Assembly: GCA_020859745.1 (NCBI GenBank)
Contig: JAJBVQ010000001.1
Location: forward strand, 1 to 5,901
Direction: 5' to 3'
Source of the DNA: Rikenellaceae bacterium
GTDB lineage: Bacteria; Bacteroidota; Bacteroidia; Bacteroidales; Rikenellaceae
Length of the DNA: 5,901 bases
Of this stretch, positions 1 to 5,901 are shown piece by piece (position 1 is the first letter of the stretch; each line of letters starts with the position of its first letter). A model generated the notes under the pieces. It did no database searches. It was not told the origin of the DNA and saw only the letters and a list, made by a program, of their open reading frames with translations. Position numbers and translations under genes: made by a program.

Positions 1-2
1 TG

Positions 3-845
3 TGCTATTTTGCGGCCCCTAATATCGGGTCTATTACCAAGGGGGGGCGGGGCAATTGGGCTGGGTCGGGCGGGCCGTAGGGGGTGCGGAAAGGCAAAGG
101 GCTGCTGTACGATTACCTGGCGGCGCACGGGGGGACGGCGATCTATTCGCTGGAAGACCCGGTGCTGGCGGAGATGGCGACCGAGCGTTTCGGCCGGGAT
201 ACGGCCGGTAGTACGGTGGGTTATACGGCGGCGGATTTCGGCATCTCGGCGGCGGTTTCTGCGGGGGGAAGCGACAAATTGATCTTATCCACCGATCGCG
301 GCGCGGTGCAAACCCGGATGGCGGGGGCGTATAACGTGGCCAATGTGGCGGCGGCGCTGGCCGTGGGCGATTATTTCGGGATCGCTCTGCCGCAGGCGCT
401 GGAAGCGGTGGCGGCTTATGAGCCGGACAACAACCGTTCGCAGGTGGCGGTGTCGGCGGACACGGGCAACACGCTCTATATGGACGCTTACAACGCCAAT
501 CCTTCGAGCATGGCGGCTGCGCTGGATAATTTCCTCGGGCTGCCGGGTGCGGAGAGAAAGGTCTTGATCCTCGGCGACATGCGCGAACTGGGGGACTTCT
601 CCACGGAGGAGCACCGGGCTATCGTGGAGCGGCTGGCGGCTGTGATACCGCAGGCGGAGTGCTATCTGGTCGGCCCGGAGTTTATGAAGGCGTTGCCGGA
701 ACCCGGTGACGGTATGCGGGTATTCCCGTCGGCGGATGCGCTGGCCGAGGCGATTAAACGGGGGGATGCGGTGATCCGCAACTCCCATATACTGGTGAAA
801 GGTTCGCGCGGGATGGCACTCGAACAGCTCTATCCATTGCTTTAA
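3..845 (+). CDS. murF: MurF, UDP-MurNAc-tripeptide--D-Ala-D-Ala ligase (C-terminal part, 5' end missing and damaged)
   Basis: MurF joins D-Ala-D-Ala to UDP-MurNAc-tripeptide with ATP in the cytoplasm, the last soluble step of peptidoglycan precursor synthesis. The N-terminal domain and ATP-binding loop lie left of the window; the end of the central domain and the whole C-terminal domain are present. Visible family motifs, numbered from the GTG at 84, are YNVANVAAALAVGDYFGI (83-100), NNRSQ (116-120), YMDAYNANPSSMAAAL (132-147), LILGDMRELG (161-170) with the following EEH, and ILVKGSRG (236-243). The GTG at 84 is not a true start, because homology continues upstream in the same frame: bases 33-86 read ITKGGRGNWAGSGGP*GV against the family-like ITNIGRAHLEGFGGPEGV. 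A TAG at 78-80 sits where GAG is expected. No indel is needed, so this looks like clustered base errors at a contig end rather than a frameshifted pseudogene. Identity is very secure; intactness cannot be judged. Confidence 0.95.
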
Positions 846-942
846 ATAACCTTGTTCGATATAGCCGTCGGGCTGCGCGTTCCGGGGGTGGCCGCTGCGC
901 GGCCAGCGCGCAAGCCCGGCAATTCTGCGAATTGCAGGTTAT
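846..942. terminator. Highly structured convergent intergenic region, possible bidirectional terminator
   Basis: The gap between convergent murF and the zinc-ribbon gene is filled by nested inverted repeats. ATAACCT (846-852) and AGGTTAT (936-942) are a perfect 7-bp outer pair. Inside, 867-879 pairs with 907-920 over 13 bp, with one G-T pair and a bulged A at 912. That stem encloses a perfect inner hairpin, TGGCCGC-TGC-GCGGCCA (889-905). A further perfect hairpin, GCAATTC-TGC-GAATTGC (919-935), abuts the right outer arm and shares bases 919-920 with the large stem. The position suits termination of both transcripts. However, neither strand has a clear T-run after the stems, so a classical intrinsic terminator is not shown. 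It could instead be a dispersed palindromic repeat or a structured RNA element. Confidence 0.5.
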
Positions 943-954
943 GAGGACGAACCG

Positions 955-1839
955 TTACTGTTCCCGTCCCGTCAGTTGCCGGTCGATCAGGATGCCTTTG
1001 AAGAATCGTTCCGCCACGAGCAGCCCCTCCGGCTTCGACCGCGGGTAAGCCACCATGAAATACCATACCGTGTGCCCGTACTGAGCCATCAGCGCCCGGA
1101 ACTCGAACGCTTCGACCCCCAGCAGGTAGCTCCCGGAAAGGCTTCGCGCCTCGACATTCGGTATCGAGTAGTCGTTGCGGAAAAACTCGAATCCCTGCAA
1201 ATTATTCTCTTGCAGCATATTCAGCAGGATCTGCCGCGTCGCGATGTCGCGGTCAACCCCGAAATCGGGTTGATAGTCGATGCGGCTGGCCGTCACGCTG
1301 ACCACGCCCGGCTCCGACCATTGCCGGCTCACCGCGTTCAGCACCACCTGCCGCTGCACGGTGTCCGCCGTGATACGGTCGTTCTCGCGCTGCAAGGAGT
1401 CCGCCGAGAAAGCCGCCTCTTTTTCCAGCGGGAACGGGAATTTCAGGGTCGCCCCCAGGTCTTCGTAATAGCTGATCTGCCACGCTTTATTTAGCAAAGC
1501 GCCCATCGACGCGCTGCGGTTGTAGCGGTTCCACGCCCAGTAGCCGCCGATTCCGACCACGGTGACGAGTACGGCGATCCCCAGCGCAAGCAGAGCCCGC
1601 CGCGCGGCTTTTCCCCGCGTGATGGCGCGCCCGATCTTCCGCTGCTCGCGTACCCCTTCCAAAGCGGTGTCGCTCACCGCCAGTTCGCCGAGGTATTCCT
1701 CGTAGCCCCGACCCGGATTGCGTTTGCTCCACTCCGCGAAGCTGTTGTCCATCTTGCGCTTGCACGCCGGACAGAAGACCATGTACTGCGACTTGATCTC
1801 GACCAGCCTGCCGCAATGATTGCATTTGATGTAATGCAT
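955..1839 (-). CDS. Zinc-ribbon protein with one membrane span, unknown function
   Basis: This 294-residue protein starts with a short zinc ribbon: Cys6, Cys9, Cys23 and Cys26 form two CxxC knuckles (CNHC and CPAC), followed by an acidic/aromatic stretch with SFAEWSKRNPGRGYEEYL (33-50). A basic stretch (about 67-82) precedes a hydrophobic span at about 82-103, and about 190 residues follow. The positive-inside rule suggests a cytoplasmic ribbon and a C-terminal domain outside the inner membrane; this is inference. The N-terminus resembles zinc-ribbon proteins I know from Bacteroidota, but I recognise no named domain in the C-terminal part and assign no function. The ATG at 1839 is chosen because it places the first CxxC at residue 6 and lies 7 bases after the tsaB stop. 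An alternative ATG at 1857 would add 12 residues and overlap tsaB. The tight spacing implies co-transcription with tsaB. No strong ribosome binding site is visible. Confidence 0.85.
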   Translation of the reverse strand: MHYIKCNHCGRLVEIKSQYMVFCPACKRKMDNSFAEWSKRNPGRGYEEYLGELAVSDTALEGVREQRKIGRAITRGKAARRALLALGIAVLVTVVGIGGYWAWNRYNRSASMGALLNKAWQISYYEDLGATLKFPFPLEKEAAFSADSLQRENDRITADTVQRQVVLNAVSRQWSEPGVVSVTASRIDYQPDFGVDRDIATRQILLNMLQENNLQGFEFFRNDYSIPNVEARSLSGSYLLGVEAFEFRALMAQYGHTVWYFMVAYPRSKPEGLLVAERFFKGILIDRQLTGREQ

Positions 1840-1846
1840 CCCGTAC

Positions 1847-2575
1847 CTATTTAGCATCCGGCAGCCCGAGCGCATTCCGCTTGCTCCGGGTCACCACGAA
1901 ATCCTTCAGGTAATACGGCTCGTAATAGGCCACGTCCGCGAAATCCCCGGCGTTGAAAGCCGCTTCGGCCAGCGTCACGAGCCCGCGGGCCGACGAAGCC
2001 ACCCGCGCGTACTTCGCCTGCGGCAACAGGTCGGCGCATTTGGCCGCCCCGTTGCCGAAAACAAGCAGTTCCCGCCCTGCGGCGAAAATATCCGCAAAGC
2101 TCTCCGGCGTCAGGATATGCGCGCAGGTCTCCCCCAGCGGATTCAAAGCCGTGTCGAACAGTCGGGTGTAGACCTCCATGCGCCGGGCGTCGATCATCGG
2201 GGCCAGCACCGCCCTCTCCGGGTTCTCCAGGTCGATGATCCCCGCTTCGAACTCCTCCAAGGCGATGTTGGCCAGCGCCTTGAGCGAATCCACCGCGATC
2301 AGCGGCCGCCCCAGCGCATAGCACATCCCCTTGGCGGTCGAGACCCCGATCCGCAGCCCGGTATAAGAGCCGGGGCCGCCCCCGACGGCCACGGCGTCCA
2401 GCTCGTCGGCGTCCAGGTCGTTCTCCCGCAACACTTCGTCGATATAGACGCCCAGGTTATTGGCGTGCGCCTTGCCCTCGCTCCCGCTCTCGCGCAGCGA
2501 GATCATCCCACCGTCCTTGGCCAGCGCCACCGAGCACACCTCCGTGCCCGTCTCTATGGATAGTATCAGTGCCAT
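1847..2575 (-). CDS. tsaB: TsaB, tRNA t6A37 threonylcarbamoyltransferase complex subunit
   Basis: TsaB is the non-catalytic partner of TsaD. Together with TsaE they transfer threonylcarbamoyl from threonylcarbamoyl-AMP to A37 of ANN-decoding tRNAs in the cytoplasm. The 242-residue product has the ASKHA/M22-type fold signatures: MALILSIETGTEVCSVAL at the N-terminus, AHANNLGVYIDEVL (37-50), and the diagnostic GGGPGSYTGLRIGVSTAKG (65-83) followed by PLIAVDSL (91-98). The TsaD metal-binding HxxxH is absent, as expected for TsaB. The C-terminal YYEPYYLKDFVVTRSK matches Bacteroidota TsaB proteins as I know them, and the length is normal. The frame stays open upstream to 2788, but that stretch overlaps the adaptor gene; the ATG at 2575 begins exactly at the conserved MALILS and is clearly the start. 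It lies 26 bases after the adaptor stop and 7 bases before the zinc-ribbon start, so it is probably the third gene of the minus-strand operon. Confidence 0.96.
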   Translation of the reverse strand: MALILSIETGTEVCSVALAKDGGMISLRESGSEGKAHANNLGVYIDEVLRENDLDADELDAVAVGGGPGSYTGLRIGVSTAKGMCYALGRPLIAVDSLKALANIALEEFEAGIIDLENPERAVLAPMIDARRMEVYTRLFDTALNPLGETCAHILTPESFADIFAAGRELLVFGNGAAKCADLLPQAKYARVASSARGLVTLAEAAFNAGDFADVAYYEPYYLKDFVVTRSKRNALGLPDAK

Positions 2576-2601
2576 TTGTCGTTCCGATGTAAATCTTTCC
2601 G

Positions 2602-3867
2602 TTACTGCTTCGCCGCCGTTGCCGCCGCCGTCAGCGATGCGACCGGCTGCACCTGCTGCCCGTCCTCGAGTTTTTTCGAAATGGCCGTGAACGGCGCCGT
2701 CACCACCTGTACGGTGGTGTCCAGCCCCTCGCCCGACACTTCGATGAACTGCTTGTCCTGAATCCCCGTCTTCACCGGCAGCATCCACACCCGCGAGCTG
2801 TCCGCACGGTAGGCGAACACCACCTCCTTGTTGGCGGCCCCCGGCCGCGTGGTCACCGCCTGTATGGGCACCGACAGGGTATGCCGGGTGTCGGTCTGAA
2901 TATCGACCGTCGCCGACATGCCCGGCCGGAACGGAGACATTTCGAGTCCCGTTTCATCCCGCCGCACCAGGTCGGCATAGGACTCCGGCAGGATATAGAT
3001 CCGCACCTCGAAATTGGTCACCTGGTCCGACGCCGTGCCGCTGCCCGTCGCCGTGTTGGCGATGCGGGTCACCACCCCTTTGAACTTGCGCCCCAGGTAG
3101 GCGTCCACCTCGATCGCCGCCGTGTCGCCCAGCTCCACGCGCACGATGTCGTTCTCGTTGACATCGGCACGCACCTCCATCTGCGAGAGGTCGGCGATGC
3201 GGAGCATCTCGGTACCGGCCATGGTAGCCGTCCCCACGACGCGCTCGCCCAGCTCCACGTTCAGCTTGGAGACCGTCCCGCCGCTGGGGGCGAAGATGGT
3301 GGTCTTATACAGGTTCTCGTCCGCCTCTTTGAGCGAGGCTTCGGCGCTGCGGATATTGAATTCGGAGGTCCGCACCTGGGCCTGCAAGCTCCGGTACTGG
3401 GCCTCGGCGCTCTGGAAATCGGCTTCCGAAATGGCTTTCTGCTCGAACAGCTGCTTCTGCCGCTCGTAGGTCTGCTCGGCCAGCACCAGCTGCGAGCGGG
3501 TCTGCTCCAGCTGCGCTTTGGACGAGTTGAGCGTGGCCTCGGCCCGCTCCTGCATCGACTGGTAGGTGTCGGGCTTGATCTTCAGCAGCAGCAACCCTTT
3601 TTTGACCTGCTGCCCCTCTTCGACGTTGAGTTCGACGATCTCGCCCGACACGTCGGGCGAGATCTTGACCTCCGTGACCGGCTGTACGCGGCCGTTGGCC
3701 GAGATCAGTTCCACGATGGTCCGCACCTCCGGTTTGCCGAGGGTCACCTGTTCCAGCGGCTCGGGCCACAGCAGGCCGCTTCTCTTCCCCGCAACCAGCA
3801 GGATCACGATCAGGAGGATGGAACCCCAGATAATCAGCCGTCTTTTTTTCTTATTTTTCTTCGCCAT
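2602..3867 (-). CDS. Periplasmic adaptor (membrane fusion protein, MacA/AcrA/HlyD type)
   Basis: This 421-residue adaptor would bridge an inner-membrane pump and an outer-membrane TolC channel. MAKKNKKKRR is followed by a hydrophobic segment (11-26), a signal anchor with no lipobox cysteine. The first half of the lipoyl domain is at about 64-98 (KISPDVSGEIVELNVEEGQQ), an alpha-hairpin runs about 102-186, and the second lipoyl half is IFAPSGGTVSKLNVELGERV (191-210). A beta-barrel region follows (about 228-325, with FRPGMSATVDI), then a membrane-proximal domain and an Ala-rich tail. In the hairpin Arg136, Leu140 and Ser147 have the RxxxLxxxxxxS spacing known in AcrA and HlyD for contact with the TolC tip. 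The anchored N-terminus and overall form resemble MacA-type adaptors, but the substrate and pump are unknown because no ABC or RND gene is adjacent here. The 105 bases separating it from the tolC-like stop show no obvious promoter. The lysine-rich start is encoded by an A-rich run. Confidence 0.93.
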   Translation of the reverse strand: MAKKNKKKRRLIIWGSILLIVILLVAGKRSGLLWPEPLEQVTLGKPEVRTIVELISANGRVQPVTEVKISPDVSGEIVELNVEEGQQVKKGLLLLKIKPDTYQSMQERAEATLNSSKAQLEQTRSQLVLAEQTYERQKQLFEQKAISEADFQSAEAQYRSLQAQVRTSEFNIRSAEASLKEADENLYKTTIFAPSGGTVSKLNVELGERVVGTATMAGTEMLRIADLSQMEVRADVNENDIVRVELGDTAAIEVDAYLGRKFKGVVTRIANTATGSGTASDQVTNFEVRIYILPESYADLVRRDETGLEMSPFRPGMSATVDIQTDTRHTLSVPIQAVTTRPGAANKEVVFAYRADSSRVWMLPVKTGIQDKQFIEVSGEGLDTTVQVVTAPFTAISKKLEDGQQVQPVASLTAAATAAKQ

Positions 3868-3972
3868 AACGCTTGTTGTTCGTTCGCTTATTTAATCGGG
3901 CCGCAGCCTACGGGGACCGCTTGCAGCCGTTACCCCAGAAACCCAGCTACCTGTTCACCCATTTAACGTTCT

Positions 3973-5349
3973 TTACAGCGTGATCTCCACCCCGCGGTAG
4001 AAATCGAGGATCTTCATCTTGAAAATATACTCGTAGCGCGCCTGGAGCATCAGCGACTGCGCCGTCAGCAGGTTGTTCTTCGCCACATTGTAATCCACCG
4101 CCGTGGCCGCCCCCGCGTTGAACTTCTGTTCCGTGTTGCGGAACGACTCCGCGTTGGAGACCACGCTGCTCTGCGCCGAATTGTACCGCTCCAGCGCCCC
4201 CGAAGCGTCCGTCCACGCCTGTTGTATCTCTTTGTAGAGCCGGTCCTCGGCCAGCTTCACGCTCAAATCCGCATTGCGCAGCGCGATCTTGGTCTTGCGC
4301 ACGTTGTTGCGCGTGTTCAGCCCCCCGAAGATCGGCACCGACATATTGAACTGCAAAGCCGACGACGCGTTGTCGCCCAGCTGGTCGAAGAAAGGGTATT
4401 TGGTGTAATACGGTTTGCCGTCCGGCCCCAGCTGGGGCTTCTGCCTCGCGTCCGACCAGCTGCTCCCGTAGCTCGCCCCGAAGCTCAGCGACGGGTAGTA
4501 CCGCGCCCGGGCCAGCGAAACGTCCTGCTCGGCCATCTTGCGCTGCCATTTGGCCACTTCGATCCGCGGCAGCCCCAAGGCCACGTCGTACACCTCGCCC
4601 ACGTCGCGCAGCCCGTGCGCATCCATCTCCGCCTCCAACGTCACGCTGTCCGGCACCGCCACGTCGAAATCCGGCACGTCCCGCAGCTCCAGCAGCTGCG
4701 TCAAAGTGAGCAGGGCGTTGATCTGCTGGTTCTTGTAATTGACCAGGTTGTATTGCTCCGAAGCCAGCTGCGCTTCCAGCTCCAGCCGGTTGCCGATCGG
4801 CAGCGCCCCCGCCTCGACCAGTTTGGCCGTCCGTTCGATCTGGCTTTCGAGCGTGGCGATCTGGGCCTGCGACACAGCCACCTGCTCCTTATTGTAAAGC
4901 ACCTGGAGATAGGCTCCCGCCACCGAGATGGTGATTTCGTTCTTGATCCGCTCCACGTCCTGCACCGAAGCCATCAGGCTGAACTCCGCCCGGCGCATGG
5001 CGTGCATCTTTTGCATCCCGGCGAACACGGTGGTGCTCAGTGAGAGGTTGCCGCTGGCGTTCTGCACGGTCTGTCCCGACACGTAGCTGTAGGTCGTGGG
5101 GTCGAGCGACCGGCCGAAAGAGACGTTGTAACCCAGGCCCGCGTTGAGGTTGGGCAGGTAATTCAGCTTGGTCTGGGCATTGTCCACCCGGGCCGTTTCG
5201 ACCGTGTTCAGCCCCTGCTTGACCTGTATGTTGTGTTCCACGGCGTGGCGGATGCACCGCTCGATGTCCCACGCTTCGCCTGCGCGGGCGGTCGGGCCCG
5301 GCGCGGCCAACAGGAGAAGAAGAGAGCCGGAAAGGATGCTCGATCTCAT
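3973..5349 (-). CDS. TolC-family outer-membrane efflux/secretion channel protein
   Basis: The product is 458 residues, normal for the OEP/TolC family, whose trimers form an outer-membrane barrel with a long periplasmic helical tunnel. A signal peptide is clear: MRSSILSGSLLLLLAAPGPT then ARA, with likely cleavage before Gly24 (A-R-A|G). The mature start AWDIERCIRHAVEHN matches the usual TolC-family first helix. The two internal repeats are visible. Repeat one has YLPNLNAGLGYNVSFGRSLD (64-83), a VFAGMQ strand turn (108-113) and KLVEAGALPIGNRLELE (176-192). Repeat two has YYPSLSFGASYG (284-295), SVPIFGGLNTRNNVRK (337-352) and QKFNAGAATAVDYNVAKNNL (408-427). The frame is open up to 5433, but the ATG at 5349 gives an immediate signal peptide and is preferred. 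No lipobox cysteine is seen. It is probably the first gene of the operon, upstream of the adaptor, which supports an exporter pairing. The substrate cannot be inferred. Confidence 0.95.
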   Translation of the reverse strand: MRSSILSGSLLLLLAAPGPTARAGEAWDIERCIRHAVEHNIQVKQGLNTVETARVDNAQTKLNYLPNLNAGLGYNVSFGRSLDPTTYSYVSGQTVQNASGNLSLSTTVFAGMQKMHAMRRAEFSLMASVQDVERIKNEITISVAGAYLQVLYNKEQVAVSQAQIATLESQIERTAKLVEAGALPIGNRLELEAQLASEQYNLVNYKNQQINALLTLTQLLELRDVPDFDVAVPDSVTLEAEMDAHGLRDVGEVYDVALGLPRIEVAKWQRKMAEQDVSLARARYYPSLSFGASYGSSWSDARQKPQLGPDGKPYYTKYPFFDQLGDNASSALQFNMSVPIFGGLNTRNNVRKTKIALRNADLSVKLAEDRLYKEIQQAWTDASGALERYNSAQSSVVSNAESFRNTEQKFNAGAATAVDYNVAKNNLLTAQSLMLQARYEYIFKMKILDFYRGVEITL

Positions 5350-5369
5350 AAGGCAAAAGAATGTAGGCG

Positions 5370-5396
5370 GCAAGGTACGAAATTTATTTGTGAAAC
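5370..5396 (-). promoter_or_regulatory. Candidate Bacteroidota-type promoter for the tolC-adaptor-tsaB operon
   Basis: On the minus strand TACCTTGC (5377-5370) resembles the Bacteroidota -7 element TAnnTTTG, and a GTTTC (5396-5392) lies upstream as a poor -33 TTTG element. The spacer is a little shorter than usual. The -7 element ends 20 bases before the ATG at 5349, giving a short leader. The stretch between is locally AT-rich against a GC-rich background. No Shine-Dalgarno sequence is seen, as is common in this phylum. This is sequence resemblance only. Confidence 0.4.
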
Positions 5397-5481
5397 AGAC
5401 CGGGCTGCGGTTCGCTTCCGTCGGGTTTAGCAATCGCCGGCCGTTCGGTACTGCTTTCCGTCTCCCCCTTCCGTATCCCCG

Positions 5482-5901
5482 TCACTCCCGTACGCAGCGG
5501 ACGGAAAAGCAGTCGCCGCGAGGATTGGTCTGGTTGACAGCCTTTGAAAGATAAATCGACAACGTCCGGGCGTGATGGTTTCCGGCATCGGTGAGCGATG
5601 CGGTCCACCACCAGCCGCGCTCGCTGTTCCCCAGGAACTTTCCGTTGGCGCACGATCGTCCCCCGCAGATATTGAGCACCGTATGGACAGGATAGGCCGG
5701 TAAATTATATCCCCCGTCCACACCCGGATAGGGAGGTATTTGCACGACCTGTGTCAGCAGGTCGTCGGGCCACGGCGTTTCGATGTCCGTGCCGCCGCGC
5801 GGCACCCGCCACCCTGCCGGACAGGGGTCGAAAAGGGTCTTGACACCATCCTGCCAGCGGACATTGTCCTGCGGCGCAGTCCAGTCGCTCTGCGGGGCCG
5901 A
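5482..5901 (-). CDS. C-terminal end of a secreted/surface-type protein with a FISUMP-like domain (partial)
   Basis: The frame is open from the right edge to a TGA at 5484-5482, so the last 139 residues of a larger protein are visible; the N-terminus lies outside the window. A GTG at 5805 would be a formal start, but homology continues upstream of it through DPCPAGWRVP (fragment residues 25-34), so the gene enters from the right. That motif, GWWWTAS near residue 96 and the terminal FSVRCVRE are characteristic of the Fibrobacter succinogenes major paralogous (FISUMP)-like domain. In Bacteroidota this domain commonly ends secreted lipoproteins and fimbrillin-like surface proteins. Five cysteines (DPCP, NICG, SCAN, GDCF, RCVR) are compatible with disulfides outside the cytoplasm. 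No function beyond likely surface location is supported. It is 132 bases upstream of tolC on the same strand, and no clear terminator is seen between them. Confidence 0.8.
   Translation of the reverse strand, partial: SAPQSDWTAPQDNVRWQDGVKTLFDPCPAGWRVPRGGTDIETPWPDDLLTQVVQIPPYPGVDGGYNLPAYPVHTVLNICGGRSCANGKFLGNSERGWWWTASLTDAGNHHARTLSIYLSKAVNQTNPRGDCFSVRCVRE

Noticed and set aside
285..788. Minus-strand open frame of 167 codons opposite murF
   Set aside because: Arg/His-rich shadow of the strongly conserved MurF C-terminal domain.
976..1494. Plus-strand open frame of 172 codons opposite the zinc-ribbon gene
   Set aside because: The opposite strand has CxxC knuckles, a membrane span and operon spacing; this frame has none of these and is low-complexity in style.
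2576..2788. Upstream in-frame extension of tsaB
   Set aside because: It lies inside the adaptor coding region in another frame, and conserved TsaB sequence begins exactly at the ATG at 2575.
2881..3966. Plus-strand open frame of 361 codons opposite the adaptor gene
   Set aside because: Its product is rich in Arg, His, Leu and Gly with no domain pattern, and it mirrors the codons of the well-supported adaptor. It is a GC-driven antisense shadow.
3868..3972. Possible promoter or terminator between the tolC-like and adaptor genes
   Set aside because: Only scattered GGCTGC-type repeats and a weak GGGG/CCCC pairing are seen, with no -7-like element or convincing hairpin with a T-run.
4222..5043. 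Plus-strand open frame of 273 codons opposite the TolC-family gene
   Set aside because: The composition is His/Arg/Gln/Leu-rich and repetitive with no recognisable motif, while the opposite strand encodes a clear TolC protein.
5350..5433. Upstream in-frame extension of the TolC-family gene
   Set aside because: It would bury the signal peptide 28 residues inside the protein and overlap the candidate promoter; the ATG at 5349 gives a normal secreted N-terminus.
1..5901. CRISPR array, tRNA, rRNA, insertion sequence, phage or defence genes
   Set aside because: No spaced direct repeats, tRNA-like folds, transposase or nuclease motifs were seen. Except for short intergenic gaps, the window is explained by the listed genes.

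Overview
The window is about 60% GC by eye and carries a compact set of bacterial genes, most of them on the minus strand. Several features point to the Bacteroidota, most plausibly a GC-rich Bacteroidales lineage such as Alistipes/Rikenellaceae. These are the near absence of Shine-Dalgarno sequences, a Bacteroidota-style -7 promoter element upstream of the tolC-like gene, MurF and TsaB wording typical of that phylum, and a C-terminal lipoprotein-type domain with DPCPAGWRVP and FSVRCVRE motifs. The genus is inference; the phylum is fairly secure.

Layout from left to right. Positions 3-845 (+) hold the 3' part of murF, the last cytoplasmic ligase of peptidoglycan precursor synthesis. Its first ~80 bases are visibly corrupted, including an in-frame TAG at 78-80, as at a poor contig end. 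Positions 846-954 are a short gap between convergent genes that is almost entirely inverted repeats. From 5349 down to 955 a minus-strand block reads, in transcription order: a TolC-family outer-membrane protein (5349-3973), a membrane-anchored periplasmic adaptor (3867-2602), tsaB for tRNA t6A37 modification (2575-1847), and a zinc-ribbon protein with one membrane span (1839-955). The last three are separated by only 26 and 7 bases, which suggests co-transcription; 105 bases separate the tolC-like gene from the adaptor gene. Positions 5901-5482 (-) are the C-terminal end of a secreted/surface-type protein that runs off the right edge.

The TolC-like protein and the adaptor should form the outer-membrane and periplasmic parts of a tripartite exporter; the adaptor carries the R-L-S spacing used for docking to TolC-type channels. 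No inner-membrane pump (ABC or RND) is encoded next to them in this window. Instead the operon continues into tsaB and a membrane zinc-ribbon protein of unknown function.

The window is mostly ordinary core genome. I see no CRISPR array, tRNA, rRNA, insertion sequence, phage gene or defence system. The points most worth a second look are the nested inverted repeats at 846-942, the pump-less exporter pair linked to tsaB and the zinc-ribbon gene, and the damaged start of murF.
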